From Sphingorhabdus sp. (GTDB lineage Bacteria; Pseudomonadota; Alphaproteobacteria; Sphingomonadales; Sphingomonadaceae), in NCBI RefSeq assembly GCF_023910635.1, contig NZ_JAAVVZ010000005.1, positions 62,001 to 126,000 of the forward strand: 64,000 bases of DNA, given 5' to 3'. Every line of letters begins with the position of its first letter. Within the stretch, counting starts at the first letter, position 1. Below are positions 1 to 8,223 of this stretch, piece by piece. The position numbers were made by a program, and so were the translations under genes. The notes under the pieces were generated by a model. The model was not told where the DNA came from. It did not search any database and was given only the letters and a program-made list of their open reading frames with translations.

Positions 1-413
1 TTTACCGGTTCAAGTTCACGAACATAGTTAACAATTCGTGCGTGCAGGCCTGTAGTTTTCCATATGTTACAACCGACGCCCATTAACCATTAGGGTTATA
101 TATCTTTAGTAACATATTGTGATTCGGTCACTTTATTGCCGTAGAAGTACAATTTTACGTCATGGTTAACAAAACTGAATTGTAAACTGTTGTTTACAAT
201 GCGTAAATTAAAATTGTTGACGATGATGCCCGTTTTGGAGGAGTTTTTACGTGTTCTAGGAAAACGAACGCGAATTGTGGCCAGACGCAACGCTGGTTTG
301 AAAAAAATAACAGGGTCGCGTTTGGCACCAGTTTGTCTCCCTTTCCTAGTGCTCATCTTGTTCGGTCGGACACCGAAAGGGAATTTGCTTAGTTTTTGAT
401 AAGGGGTTTTATT
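1..413 (+). promoter_or_regulatory. AT-rich upstream/promoter region of the Tad locus
   Basis: No supportable gene lies here. Short open frames exist on both strands but lack ribosome sites and family resemblance. The stretch is markedly richer in A and T than the genes that follow, as expected for a promoter region. It contains an inverted repeat TAACC-N5-GGTTA at 84-98. The flp ribosome site AAGGGG is at 401-406. The promoter itself could not be placed with confidence. Confidence 0.5.
84..98. promoter_or_regulatory. Inverted repeat TAACC-N5-GGTTA upstream of flp
   Basis: Perfect 5-bp half-sites flank ATTAG. A related but longer inverted repeat, ATAACC...GGGTTAT, lies in the kinase/adhesin intergenic region at 14966-14993. 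The resemblance suggests a shared operator for the two surface-structure loci, possibly bound by the adjacent LuxR-type regulator. This is inference from sequence similarity only. Confidence 0.3.
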
Positions 414-602
414 ATGGTTAAATTTGTAACTTCGTTTTTGCGTGACGAGAGCGGCGCTTCGGCTGCTGAATACGCTTTGATCCTCGCGATCGTTGGTACC
501 GCTATCGTTGCCGGGGCATTAACATTGGGCCAAGAAATTGGAAATGCAATGACTGATGCTGGTGACTGCATTAAGACAGGTACAGCAGCAGCCTGCTCAT
601 AA
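414..602 (+). CDS. flp: Flp/Fap-type major pilin subunit (Tad pilus)
   Basis: This is a 62-residue type IVb prepilin, the building block of the Tad pilus. It has a short basic leader, then a Flp cleavage motif: Gly14 at -1, followed by ASAAEY with Glu at +5 and Tyr at +6. A hydrophobic stretch (about residues 17-42) and a short C-terminal tail with two cysteines (DCIK...ACS) follow. The start chosen is ATG 414, with AAGGGG eight bases upstream. An in-frame TTG at 396 would include the ribosome site and is rejected. It heads the Tad locus and is followed at once by a terminator, so pilin can be made in excess of the assembly machinery. It would be processed by the cpaA peptidase at 12095. Confidence 0.93.
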   Translation: MVKFVTSFLRDESGASAAEYALILAIVGTAIVAGALTLGQEIGNAMTDAGDCIKTGTAAACS

Positions 603-609
603 ATAAATT

Positions 610-650
610 CCCGCCGCATTGGGCGACAGTGCGGCGGGCTATTTTTATTT
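610..650 (+). terminator. Rho-independent terminator after flp
   Basis: A perfect 9-bp GC-rich stem (610-618 with 630-638) has an 11-base loop and is followed by a T-rich run (641-650). It would partly uncouple flp transcription from cpaB and the rest of the locus. Confidence 0.85.
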
Positions 651-677
651 ATCACGAACATTGGGGCGGAATGCAGA

Positions 678-1634
678 ATGCTTGCAAATCGTAATTTGCT
701 GATCGTCGCGATTGCGGCATTCATCGGCATCATTGCCGTTGTTATAGCCAATAGCTATTTGTCGGGCGCTGAAAAGCAGCAACAGGTTGCTGCGGAACAA
801 GGGCGCCTGGTACAGATAGCCGTTGCGCGGGTGCCATTGGAATATGGTGCAACGCTGACGTCGGAAAATATCCGGATGGTAAGCTGGCCAGCAACATCCA
901 TGCCTGTTGGCGCGTTTCAATCGCCCAAGGGGCTTTATGGTGGTGAGGCCCGCATTGTCTTGCGTCCCATCGAACCGGGTGAACCGATTTTGCCGGGCAA
1001 GATCACCGGCTTTGGCGGCAGAGCCAGCCTTTCGGAATTGCTTGAAACCGATATGCGCGCCGTTGCGGTGCGCATAAATGATGTGGCCGGGGTTGCAGGC
1101 TTTGTCCTTCCCGGTGACCGCGTCGATGTGCTGTTGACGCGCACGCCAATGCTTGATGGCGAAGCGGGCGAGGTGGAGCCAGTCACGGATATTCTACTAC
1201 AAAATGTCGGCGTTCTGGCCATCGACCAATCACCGAACGAGAAAAAAACCGAACCGACAGTGGGTAAGACGGCAACATTGACCGTAGACCAACAAGGCGC
1301 GCAAAAATTGGCGCTTGCGGGGCAGGTCGGCACATTGTCTTTGGCCTTGCGCAATGCCGCGAACCAAGACGAGTTTATGTCACAGACCGTGGGAACCCGG
1401 GATTTGGGTCAAGGTAACACGGGGGCTAGCCTTTATGCTGGACCCGCAGAGCGCAATACTGCGCCGCCTGCATTTACCGCCAATCCGTTCCCTTATCCAT
1501 CCCAGCCTGTGGCCGCCATGCGACGCGGCGCAGTAGCAGCAGTTAGGCCACGGCCAGCCAATTCGGTTGGCGTCGAAATCGTGCGTGGGACGACCAGCAC
1601 AAGTTACGACGTCACGCGCCAGGGGGGATTTTAA
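678..1634 (+). CDS. cpaB: Flp pilus assembly protein CpaB/RcpC
   Basis: 318 residues. An N-terminal membrane anchor (about residues 5-26) is followed by a SAF-like domain (about 45-110, with LEYGATLTSENI and a later PGEPILPGKI) and an RcpC-type domain (DVAGVAGFVLPGDRVDVLLTR). The C-terminal tail is Pro/Ala-rich. CpaB acts in the periplasm with the CpaC secretin; the SAF-like domain is thought to contact peptidoglycan. It is the first gene after the flp terminator and four bases upstream of cpaC. Confidence 0.93.
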   Translation: MLANRNLLIVAIAAFIGIIAVVIANSYLSGAEKQQQVAAEQGRLVQIAVARVPLEYGATLTSENIRMVSWPATSMPVGAFQSPKGLYGGEARIVLRPIEPGEPILPGKITGFGGRASLSELLETDMRAVAVRINDVAGVAGFVLPGDRVDVLLTRTPMLDGEAGEVEPVTDILLQNVGVLAIDQSPNEKKTEPTVGKTATLTVDQQGAQKLALAGQVGTLSLALRNAANQDEFMSQTVGTRDLGQGNTGASLYAGPAERNTAPPAFTANPFPYPSQPVAAMRRGAVAAVRPRPANSVGVEIVRGTTSTSYDVTRQGGF

Positions 1635-1638
1635 GCGC

Positions 1639-3075
1639 ATGAAAAAGGCATATTTCCTGACCGCAGCATTGCTTGCACTGGTCACGCCCCCCGCCGCACT
1701 GGCGCAGGGCTATTCCACATCATCTGACGCTGGCCTGCTTGCGGGGCAGTTGGATGTCCCATTGCACAAAAGCCAAGTTGTGACCGTAGACCGTCCCTTT
1801 TCCAAAGCGATGGTTGGCAATGACGAAATCGCCGATATTGTTCCTGTTACCAACCGATCACTTTATGTGCTGGGTAAGAAAATGGGCACGACCAGCCTGA
1901 CGATTTATGACCGTAACAATATCGTTATCTCGGTGGTCGATGTCGCTGTAGGGCCGGACATTGTTTCGCTGCGGCGGCAAATGGCCGAGCTGATCCCCGG
2001 TGAGCAAATTGGCGCGCGCATTTCGAATGACGCCGTCGTTTTGACGGGCGTTGTATCCAACGGCCCTGCCGTCGACCGCGCCATGCAACTCGCGCAAAGC
2101 TATGCTGGTGACAAGGTCATCAACATGATGTCGGTAGGCGCAAGCCAGCAGGTGATGCTGGAGGTGCGCTTTTCCGAAATTAATCGCCAGACGGGCAAGC
2201 AAATCGGCTTTAGCGGATTTACGAGCGGCGATGGTGGAACCTTTGGTTCGGCAACGGGAAATGGCGCTGGCCTGACGACCGATCCGGAAACTGGGCAGGG
2301 GATATTGCGCCTCGATTCCATCACCGGCAGCTTTGGCGTGTTCCGCAAAACGTTTGGCGCATTGGGGCTGAACATAAACGCTACGCTTGACGCGCTGGAA
2401 CGCAAGGGGCTGGTAAAGACGCTGGCTGAACCAACGTTGATCGCGCTTTCGGGTGAGACGGCATCATTTCTTGCCGGTGGCGAATTTCCTGTGCCGGTGC
2501 AGCAAAGCAGTGGTGGCGGAGACTCAGGCGGCATTACGGTCGAGTTTAAGCCGTTCGGCGTCAGCCTGGCCTTTACCCCGACCATATTGGCCGACGGCAT
2601 CATCAATCTTCAGGTGGAACCAGAGGTCAGCTCAATCGACCCGAGCGCATCCATCACTGTAAACGGCCTTACGATCCCAGGATTGCAAACCCGCCGCGCC
2701 AATACGGTGTTGGAATTGCGGGATGGGGAATCCTTCGCCTTGGCTGGCCTGATCCGCAAGGATTTCGCGACCACCGTGCGTCAAGTGCCATTATTGGGAT
2801 CAATCCCCATCATTGGCGCTTTGTTCCGGTCAACCGGCTTTAACAAGGGCGAAACCGAACTGGTGATTGTTGTTACGCCGCGCATTGTGCAACCGGTGAA
2901 GGCAAGCCAGATTCAACTGCCCACCGACCGCGTGCAGAACCCAAATGAGGGTGAGCTGTTTCTATTGGGGCGCACGGACAAAGCCATGGGCGTCAACCCG
3001 CTTGATCCCAATGCACCACCGCCAGAAGGCAGCATGTCGACCACAACAAAAAAGGTAGATGGCTATGACTATTAA
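1639..3075 (+). CDS. cpaC: Tad pilus outer-membrane secretin CpaC/RcpA
   Basis: 478 residues. A signal peptide (MKKAYFLTAALLALVTPPAALAQ) is followed by a pilus/BON-type N-domain that binds periplasmic partners (VDRPFSKAMVGNDEIADIVPV). The secretin core covers about residues 170-430 and includes the typical VPLLGSIPIIGALFRS segment and the final ELVIVVTPRIVQP strand. It forms the outer-membrane channel for the pilus. ATG 1639 is chosen because it gives a clean signal peptide and sits behind an AGGGGGG ribosome site. An upstream in-frame start at 1567 overlaps cpaB and adds a non-signal leader. Confidence 0.95.
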   Translation: MKKAYFLTAALLALVTPPAALAQGYSTSSDAGLLAGQLDVPLHKSQVVTVDRPFSKAMVGNDEIADIVPVTNRSLYVLGKKMGTTSLTIYDRNNIVISVVDVAVGPDIVSLRRQMAELIPGEQIGARISNDAVVLTGVVSNGPAVDRAMQLAQSYAGDKVINMMSVGASQQVMLEVRFSEINRQTGKQIGFSGFTSGDGGTFGSATGNGAGLTTDPETGQGILRLDSITGSFGVFRKTFGALGLNINATLDALERKGLVKTLAEPTLIALSGETASFLAGGEFPVPVQQSSGGGDSGGITVEFKPFGVSLAFTPTILADGIINLQVEPEVSSIDPSASITVNGLTIPGLQTRRANTVLELRDGESFALAGLIRKDFATTVRQVPLLGSIPIIGALFRSTGFNKGETELVIVVTPRIVQPVKASQIQLPTDRVQNPNEGELFLLGRTDKAMGVNPLDPNAPPPEGSMSTTTKKVDGYDY

Positions 3076-3337
3076 GCGCATCATCGCAGGTGTTGCACTC
3101 GCCCTGATGGTTACGGCCTGTACGCCCAACGACATCGGCCTCGGCAATGCCGCCCGCGCCAATTACGCCATGCAGGTGGTCGACCCCGATCCAAGTTATG
3201 AAGGCCCCCAAGTCGCCAACGGCGCGCAGACCGCCGCTGCACAAGACCGCTATCGTAAGGGAACGGTCAAAAAACCCGTTAGCGTGAAAACGACTACCGG
3301 TGGTTCAGGCAGTGGTTCCGGTGCGCAATCCAATTAA
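3059..3337 (+). CDS. Short Tad-locus lipoprotein in the CpaD position
   Basis: 92 residues. A lipoprotein signal peptide ends in the lipobox VTAC. A segment beginning NAARANYAMQVVDPDP recalls the 'N..AQIVNPD' stretch of CpaD-type lipoproteins, followed by YRKGTV and a Gly/Ser-rich tail. Classical CpaD is about twice as long, so this is either a reduced CpaD or an unrelated small lipoprotein that helps the secretin. It overlaps the cpaC end by 17 bases. ATG 3065 is an alternative start with a better-spaced AAAGG. I see no catalytic motif. Confidence 0.7.
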   Translation: MAMTIKRIIAGVALALMVTACTPNDIGLGNAARANYAMQVVDPDPSYEGPQVANGAQTAAAQDRYRKGTVKKPVSVKTTTGGSGSGSGAQSN

Positions 3338-3357
3338 GTGGGTAAGGAGAATGCAGC

Positions 3358-4539
3358 GTGTTGCGGTTATTATGGCGCTTGAAAAAAGATGAATCGGCGG
3401 CGGTCGCAGTAACCGTTGCGTTATCACTTTTTGGCCTGATCGCCGTTGGCGGCATTGCGTTTGACTATGCGCGTATGGCGACGCTTGACACCGAATTGCA
3501 AAACGCCGCTGATCAGGCCGCTCTGGCGGGAGTAACGCAGTTGGATGGCCTTCCTGGCGCGCGCGCGCGCGCCACAACTGCCGCGCAGTCCTTAGTATTG
3601 AATGATACCCGGCTTTCGAACGATGGGTTGGGAAGAACCGTTAACATTCCGACCGTTGAATTCCTTACCGACGCTAATATCTTGGCCACATCCGACGCCA
3701 ATGCCGACCGTGTGCGCGTTAGCGTTACCCCAAGAAGCGTTCGTTTTGCACTCACCCCAATTGTCGGTCTTTTCGGGTCCGGTAACCTGCCTGCAAGCGC
3801 ACTGGCGGGTCTTGAAACGTCTATTTGCAACGTTCCACCGCTGTACATGGCGTTTGATCCGGCAAGCGAAGATCTGTCCCGACTTAAAAAAGGTACGGGT
3901 GTTTTGCTCTTGGGCGCGGAGGACGCAAGCCAGTTTGGTTATCTCGATAATGGTAAAGGCGGTGGAAACGCCGTTCAACAGGCGATGGCGTGGGATGATC
4001 AGCAAGGGATGTGCCAGCGCACGGCATCTGTTTCGATCCAAACCGGCGTGATTGCGGCGGTTGAGAAAGGCTTCAACAGCCGTTTTGGCGGAAAGGGAAA
4101 TTGCCCCAATGGCGGAACATGCAGCGCCGCATTGGTTCAGACATCCTATCCGCGTGATTCATGCCATGCCACAAATTTCACGCCCAAAAAGCCAGTAGCG
4201 CCTTGCACAACGGTTATTGGGGATGGCGCGTGGCCCGGACAGAATGTCAGCATGAAAGAGACGCGTTACGAACGATATAAAGCCGCCGTTGGTTCAAATT
4301 ATGACATTGGCAATGATCGCCGCCGATTGACCGTCGCCGTTATTCCATTTGGCGCATTTGGCAGCGGCAGTTCGGGAACCCCCGTAACGCCGACATTATG
4401 GCTGGATGTGTTCATAACCGAAGAAATGTCGGGGAACGGTAATTCTAAGAAGGATCCGCTGCGTTTTTATGTCGAGGTCATTGGCGAGAGCAGCTCGGCA
4501 GCCTCCGGACGTCGCGACGTACCATATTTAATTGAATGA
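3358..4539 (+). CDS. tadG: TadG-like pilus assembly protein
   Basis: 393 residues. The N-terminus KKDESAAVAVTVALSLFGLIAVGGIAFDYARM is written here in parts: a short cytosolic head, then one membrane helix (about 14-36), then the TadG/TadE-type LDTELQNAADQAALAG segment. The large periplasmic remainder is Cys-containing and shows no clear von Willebrand MIDAS motif. The start is GTG 3358 with AAGGAG eight bases upstream; the ATG at 3351 is out of frame. It belongs to the pseudopilin-like TadE/F/G set. Its stop overlaps the next start (ATGA). Confidence 0.8.
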   Translation: MLRLLWRLKKDESAAVAVTVALSLFGLIAVGGIAFDYARMATLDTELQNAADQAALAGVTQLDGLPGARARATTAAQSLVLNDTRLSNDGLGRTVNIPTVEFLTDANILATSDANADRVRVSVTPRSVRFALTPIVGLFGSGNLPASALAGLETSICNVPPLYMAFDPASEDLSRLKKGTGVLLLGAEDASQFGYLDNGKGGGNAVQQAMAWDDQQGMCQRTASVSIQTGVIAAVEKGFNSRFGGKGNCPNGGTCSAALVQTSYPRDSCHATNFTPKKPVAPCTTVIGDGAWPGQNVSMKETRYERYKAAVGSNYDIGNDRRRLTVAVIPFGAFGSGSSGTPVTPTLWLDVFITEEMSGNGNSKKDPLRFYVEVIGESSSAASGRRDVPYLIE

Positions 4540-5036
4540 CCATGAAGACCGTCCGTGCCTTGATATCTTGTAAACAAGGTTCTGCTGGCGCCGAAATGGC
4601 GTTAGTGACGCCGTTGCTGATCATCATCATGTTCGGTATTTTTGAGGCCGGTAATTTTTTCTGGAACCAGCATATCGTGGAAAACGCCGTTCGTGATGGC
4701 GTCCGCTTTGCGGGGCGTAAGCCGCTGTCCGAATTTGCCGGCTGCGCGCCGAGCACTGCGGTTGTGAGCGAAACCCGCAATGTGATACGAACCGGGCGCG
4801 TTTCGGGTGGGACACCGCGTATTGCCGGGTGGACTGATGGCGCTGCGACAATCACCATCACCGGCCATTGCAGCGCCACGACCAAGACCGGCATTTATGT
4901 GAACAGCCCCGCTGGGGCTCCTGTGGTCAACGTGACAGCGACCGTGTCCTACAACGCGTTATTCAACAATCTTGGCTTTACGACAGCCACATTGAACTTG
5001 CAGGCTAATGCGCAAGCGGCGGCGATGGGGTTTTGA
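4536..5036 (+). CDS. tadE: TadE-family pseudopilin
   Basis: 166 residues. A short basic head and GSAGAEMALVTPLLIIIMFG form a prepilin-like motif with Glu at the conserved position, followed by one membrane helix (about 18-42). The TadE signature FWNQHIVENAVRDGVRFA comes next, then a beta-rich periplasmic domain with Cys pairs. TadE-type pseudopilins are processed by the prepilin peptidase and help initiate the pilus. It is translationally coupled to tadG by ATGA and to the next gene by TGATG. Confidence 0.85.
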   Translation: MTMKTVRALISCKQGSAGAEMALVTPLLIIIMFGIFEAGNFFWNQHIVENAVRDGVRFAGRKPLSEFAGCAPSTAVVSETRNVIRTGRVSGGTPRIAGWTDGAATITITGHCSATTKTGIYVNSPAGAPVVNVTATVSYNALFNNLGFTTATLNLQANAQAAAMGF

Positions 5037-5665
5037 TGGTCAACCGGGTATTTCATCTATGCCGCCGGGTCGCAAGGAACCAAACAGCGGCGAGTGCAGC
5101 CGAGTTTGCGCTGGTTCTGCCGCTGTTGCTGCTGTTCATTTTTGGTATCATTGATGTTGGCCGGTTAATGTGGGAATGGAATAGGGCGGAAAAGGCAACC
5201 CAAATGGGTGTGCGTTTTGCCGCGGTGACGGATATTGTGCCTTCGGGGCTGGCGGGTTATGATTTTGCTACACAAGCCAATGTTGCGCAGGGTTATTCTG
5301 TAAGTTCTGCGCTCTTTCCGGGTGTGCGTTGCACCGGCACGGCGACCACTGCCAACTGCACTTGCAAAGGGACGTGCGGTTTTCCGCTCACTTCAAACGC
5401 CACGGCCTTTAACAATATCGTAACCCGAATGCGCCGAATGGAAGGGCGGATAACGCCTGCCAATGTGGTCATTGACTATGATTATTCGGGGCTAGGCTTC
5501 GCAGGCAACCCATATGGGCCTGATGTAGCGCCAATTATAACGGTGCGTATCCGGGATATGGAATTCGAGTCCATCGTGGGGCAACTCTTCGGTGGCGTGA
5601 TTGATAAAGAGGGGTTCGCATCGTCCCTGACTTTAGAAGATGGCACCGGTTCGGTGTCTAATTAG
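5036..5665 (+). CDS. Second TadE/TadF-type pseudopilin
   Basis: 209 residues from ATG 5036, which overlaps the previous stop by one base; a TTG at 5033 is an unneeded alternative. The N-terminus has TAASAAEFALVLPLLLLFIF, a typical TadE helix with the conserved Glu. DVGRLMWEWNRAEKATQMGVRFA follows in the family position. A Cys-rich loop (CTGTATTANCTCKGTCG) is notable and probably forms disulfides in the periplasm. It pairs with the preceding gene as the TadE/TadF couple. Confidence 0.82.
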   Translation: MVNRVFHLCRRVARNQTAASAAEFALVLPLLLLFIFGIIDVGRLMWEWNRAEKATQMGVRFAAVTDIVPSGLAGYDFATQANVAQGYSVSSALFPGVRCTGTATTANCTCKGTCGFPLTSNATAFNNIVTRMRRMEGRITPANVVIDYDYSGLGFAGNPYGPDVAPIITVRIRDMEFESIVGQLFGGVIDKEGFASSLTLEDGTGSVSN

Positions 5666-5670
5666 GTAAC

Positions 5671-6864
5671 ATGACCATGGGCTATCTCAATCAACTTCAA
5701 ACTTTAAAGGAGGAATGGGCTTTGGACCTCCATCCACATTCTGTGCTCCTTATAATGTCCGAGGCCGAAATGGTTGCGGCGCATCTTGATACTGTGGAAT
5801 TTGGTACATTACCAATTCTTGTCCAAACCTTACCATTAGACGCCGAAATCCCTTCGGAAGACCTTGCGAATGCCAGCATACTGGTTTTGGAAGTGTCGCC
5901 TGCCAGCGCAGCTTCATTGGATCGCCTGTCCGCAGTGCGCGCGCTTTATCCTGATCTTCCGATAATTGCGGCAGTTCGCGATGCCAATCTGCCGCTCGTG
6001 CGTTCGTTGCTGAAGCAAGGTGTACGTGATGTCGTCGGCTTACCATTGCCGCATGCCGAAATAATCGAAATATTGCAGGAAATCTCGACAGAATTGCGGG
6101 CGGTGTCCTCTCCTGAGAGTGCATTGGGACAGCTGGTAACGATCATAAAAAGTATCGGCGGTGTTGGCGCAACGACGATTGCTACGCATCTGGGCAGTGA
6201 ACTGGCTGCGCGGAACACCGGCCGTGGTGTGTGCGTCTTTGACCTGGATCTGCAATTTGGCGACGCGGCGTCTTATTTGGGCCTATCAAACGAACTGACC
6301 ATTGCAAATTTGTTAGACGCCGGTGCACGCATTGATGGCGATTTGCTTCGCTCGGTTGCCACAATAACCGACGGAGGACTGCACGTCATAGCGGCGCCTG
6401 TTGATATGATGCCAATTGAGGCCGTCAACGCCGACCAGATCCTGCGGATTATCGATCTCGCGCGCCAGCAATATGACTATGTCGTCCTTGATCTGCCGAC
6501 CAATTGGACCAATTGGGCCTTGTCTCTGGTGGCCCGTTCCACGGCGATATTCTTAATTGTTGAATTGTCCGTCGGAAGCCTGCGCCAGGCGAAACGGCAG
6601 CTTCAGCTGCTGAACAGCCAAGGCATTAGCGGTTCTCATGTTCATGTCGTGGCCAACCGCGTGGAAAAACGCATGTTTCGCACCATCGATCTTGAATCTG
6701 CGTCTTTGGCACTAGGTCACCCGGTGGAATTGAGTATCCATAACGACCATCCGTTGGTGCGTGCGGCGCACGACCAAGGCGTTTTGATTCAACATATCCG
6801 TGCGAAAAGCAAAATCGTTTCCGACATCGCTGCGTTTCTTCCACGTCTCGGGTTGGAGGTCTAG
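5671..6864 (+). CDS. cpaE: CpaE/TadZ pilus localisation ATPase-like protein
   Basis: 397 residues. An N-terminal receiver-like domain without a canonical phosphorylation site (about 20-140) precedes a ParA/MinD-like domain (about 150-390). The deviant Walker A region reads SIGGVGATT at 161-169: the glycines are kept, but the signature lysine is Ile162 and the P-loop lysine is Ala167. FDLDLQFGD and DYVVLDLP mark the Walker A' and B strands. TadZ/CpaE proteins recruit the Tad machine to the pole, and atypical ATP sites are known in the family. Two ATGs (5671, 5677) are possible starts. It is followed by cpaF after three bases. Confidence 0.9.
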   Translation: MTMGYLNQLQTLKEEWALDLHPHSVLLIMSEAEMVAAHLDTVEFGTLPILVQTLPLDAEIPSEDLANASILVLEVSPASAASLDRLSAVRALYPDLPIIAAVRDANLPLVRSLLKQGVRDVVGLPLPHAEIIEILQEISTELRAVSSPESALGQLVTIIKSIGGVGATTIATHLGSELAARNTGRGVCVFDLDLQFGDAASYLGLSNELTIANLLDAGARIDGDLLRSVATITDGGLHVIAAPVDMMPIEAVNADQILRIIDLARQQYDYVVLDLPTNWTNWALSLVARSTAIFLIVELSVGSLRQAKRQLQLLNSQGISGSHVHVVANRVEKRMFRTIDLESASLALGHPVELSIHNDHPLVRAAHDQGVLIQHIRAKSKIVSDIAAFLPRLGLEV

Positions 6865-6867
6865 GCG

Positions 6868-8223
6868 ATGTGGCAGATACGAACAGGCGATGAACTTGCG
6901 GTGCCAAGTGCATCTGGCGTCTTAGTCGCCAATGATGTTCAAAGCGATACGCTTGATTACATCAATCTGAAAGTAGAGCTGCATCGTCGTTTGCTGGACC
7001 TCATCAATTTGTCCGCATTAGAAAAAATGACCAGGCCCCAGATTGAGACCGAAATTGGTGAGCTTGTGCATGAACAGCTCGCCCTTCAAAAACATGCATT
7101 GAACCAAGAGGAACGCAAACGCCTCGTCGCCGATATATTGGACGAATTGTTGGGGCTCGGGCCGCTTGAACCGTTGCTGCAAGATCCGTCGATTACCGAT
7201 ATTTTGGTAAATGGACATGACACCGTGTTCGTTGAACGCGGCGGTGTTCTTGAGCGTGTAGAAACGCGATTTAAAGATGAACGCCACTTATTGCGTATCA
7301 TCCAAAAGATTGTGAGCGCAGTCGGACGACGCGTTGATGAATCCTCGCCATTTGTAGATGCTCGGTTGCCCGATGGTTCGCGGGTGAATGCTATTGTGCC
7401 ACCGCTCGCGGTTGATGGCTCATTGCTGTCCATTCGTAAGTTCGCAAAAATCCCCATCAGCATGGCAAAATTAGCGGAATATGGGAGTGTCCCGCCGGAA
7501 ATCGCCGAGGTTTTAGGGGGTATCGTCCGAGCACGGCGCAATGTCCTGATTTCAGGGGGAACTGGTTCCGGCAAAACCACTTTGTTGAATGCGATGTCGT
7601 CATTTATCGACGAACGTGAACGGGTTGTGACAATTGAAGATTCCGCCGAACTCCAGCTTCAACAGAGGCACGTTGCCCGTCTGGAAACACGGCCGCCCAA
7701 TATAGAAGGCAAGGGCGAAATCGGTCAGCGCGATCTGGTTAAAAACGCGCTTCGTATGCGTCCAGATCGCATCATCGTTGGCGAGGTACGCGCCGGTGAA
7801 GCCTTTGACATGTTACAAGCCATGAACACTGGCCATGATGGGTCGATGACCACGGTCCATGCAAACACTCCGCGTGATGCGCTGTCGCGTCTTGAGCAGA
7901 TGATCGGCATGAGCGGCATTGATATCTCGCCCCGATCGGCGCGTGCGCAAATCGCCTCAGCGCTCCATGTGGTTGTCCAAATTGGTCGGCTTTCCGACGG
8001 ACGCCGTCGGCTCCTAAGCCTCTCCGAAATCGTTGGGATGGAAGGCGAGGTCGTTACCATGCAAGAAATTTTTCGGTTCAAGATGATGGGCCGGGACGAG
8101 AATAATCTGGTAATCGGGCATTTTGAAGCGACGGGTATCAGGCCAAAAATGATGGATGAGTTGGCCGCGCACGGGATTAATCTGTCCCCGGATCTCTTCC
8201 GTCCGGATCGGGTGATAGCCTAA
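6868..8223 (+). CDS. cpaF: Tad pilus assembly/retraction ATPase CpaF/TadA
   Basis: 451 residues, a type II/IV secretion ATPase of the TadA family. The N-terminal domain includes LGPLEPLLQDPSITDILVN. The Walker A is GGTGSGKTT at 230-238. An Asp-box (TIEDSAELQL), Walker B (RIIVGEVRAGEA) and His-box (MTTVHANTPRDALSRLE) follow in order. It powers pilin polymerisation, and in this family also retraction, at the cytoplasmic face with TadB/TadC. Its stop overlaps the tadB start by one base (TAATG). Confidence 0.96.
   Translation: MWQIRTGDELAVPSASGVLVANDVQSDTLDYINLKVELHRRLLDLINLSALEKMTRPQIETEIGELVHEQLALQKHALNQEERKRLVADILDELLGLGPLEPLLQDPSITDILVNGHDTVFVERGGVLERVETRFKDERHLLRIIQKIVSAVGRRVDESSPFVDARLPDGSRVNAIVPPLAVDGSLLSIRKFAKIPISMAKLAEYGSVPPEIAEVLGGIVRARRNVLISGGTGSGKTTLLNAMSSFIDERERVVTIEDSAELQLQQRHVARLETRPPNIEGKGEIGQRDLVKNALRMRPDRIIVGEVRAGEAFDMLQAMNTGHDGSMTTVHANTPRDALSRLEQMIGMSGIDISPRSARAQIASALHVVVQIGRLSDGRRRLLSLSEIVGMEGEVVTMQEIFRFKMMGRDENNLVIGHFEATGIRPKMMDELAAHGINLSPDLFRPDRVIA

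Noticed and set aside
323-337. Possible sigma-54 promoter (TGGCAC...) upstream of flp
   Set aside because: The GG element is followed by TC instead of GC at the required spacing of ten bases, so the -12 box fails.
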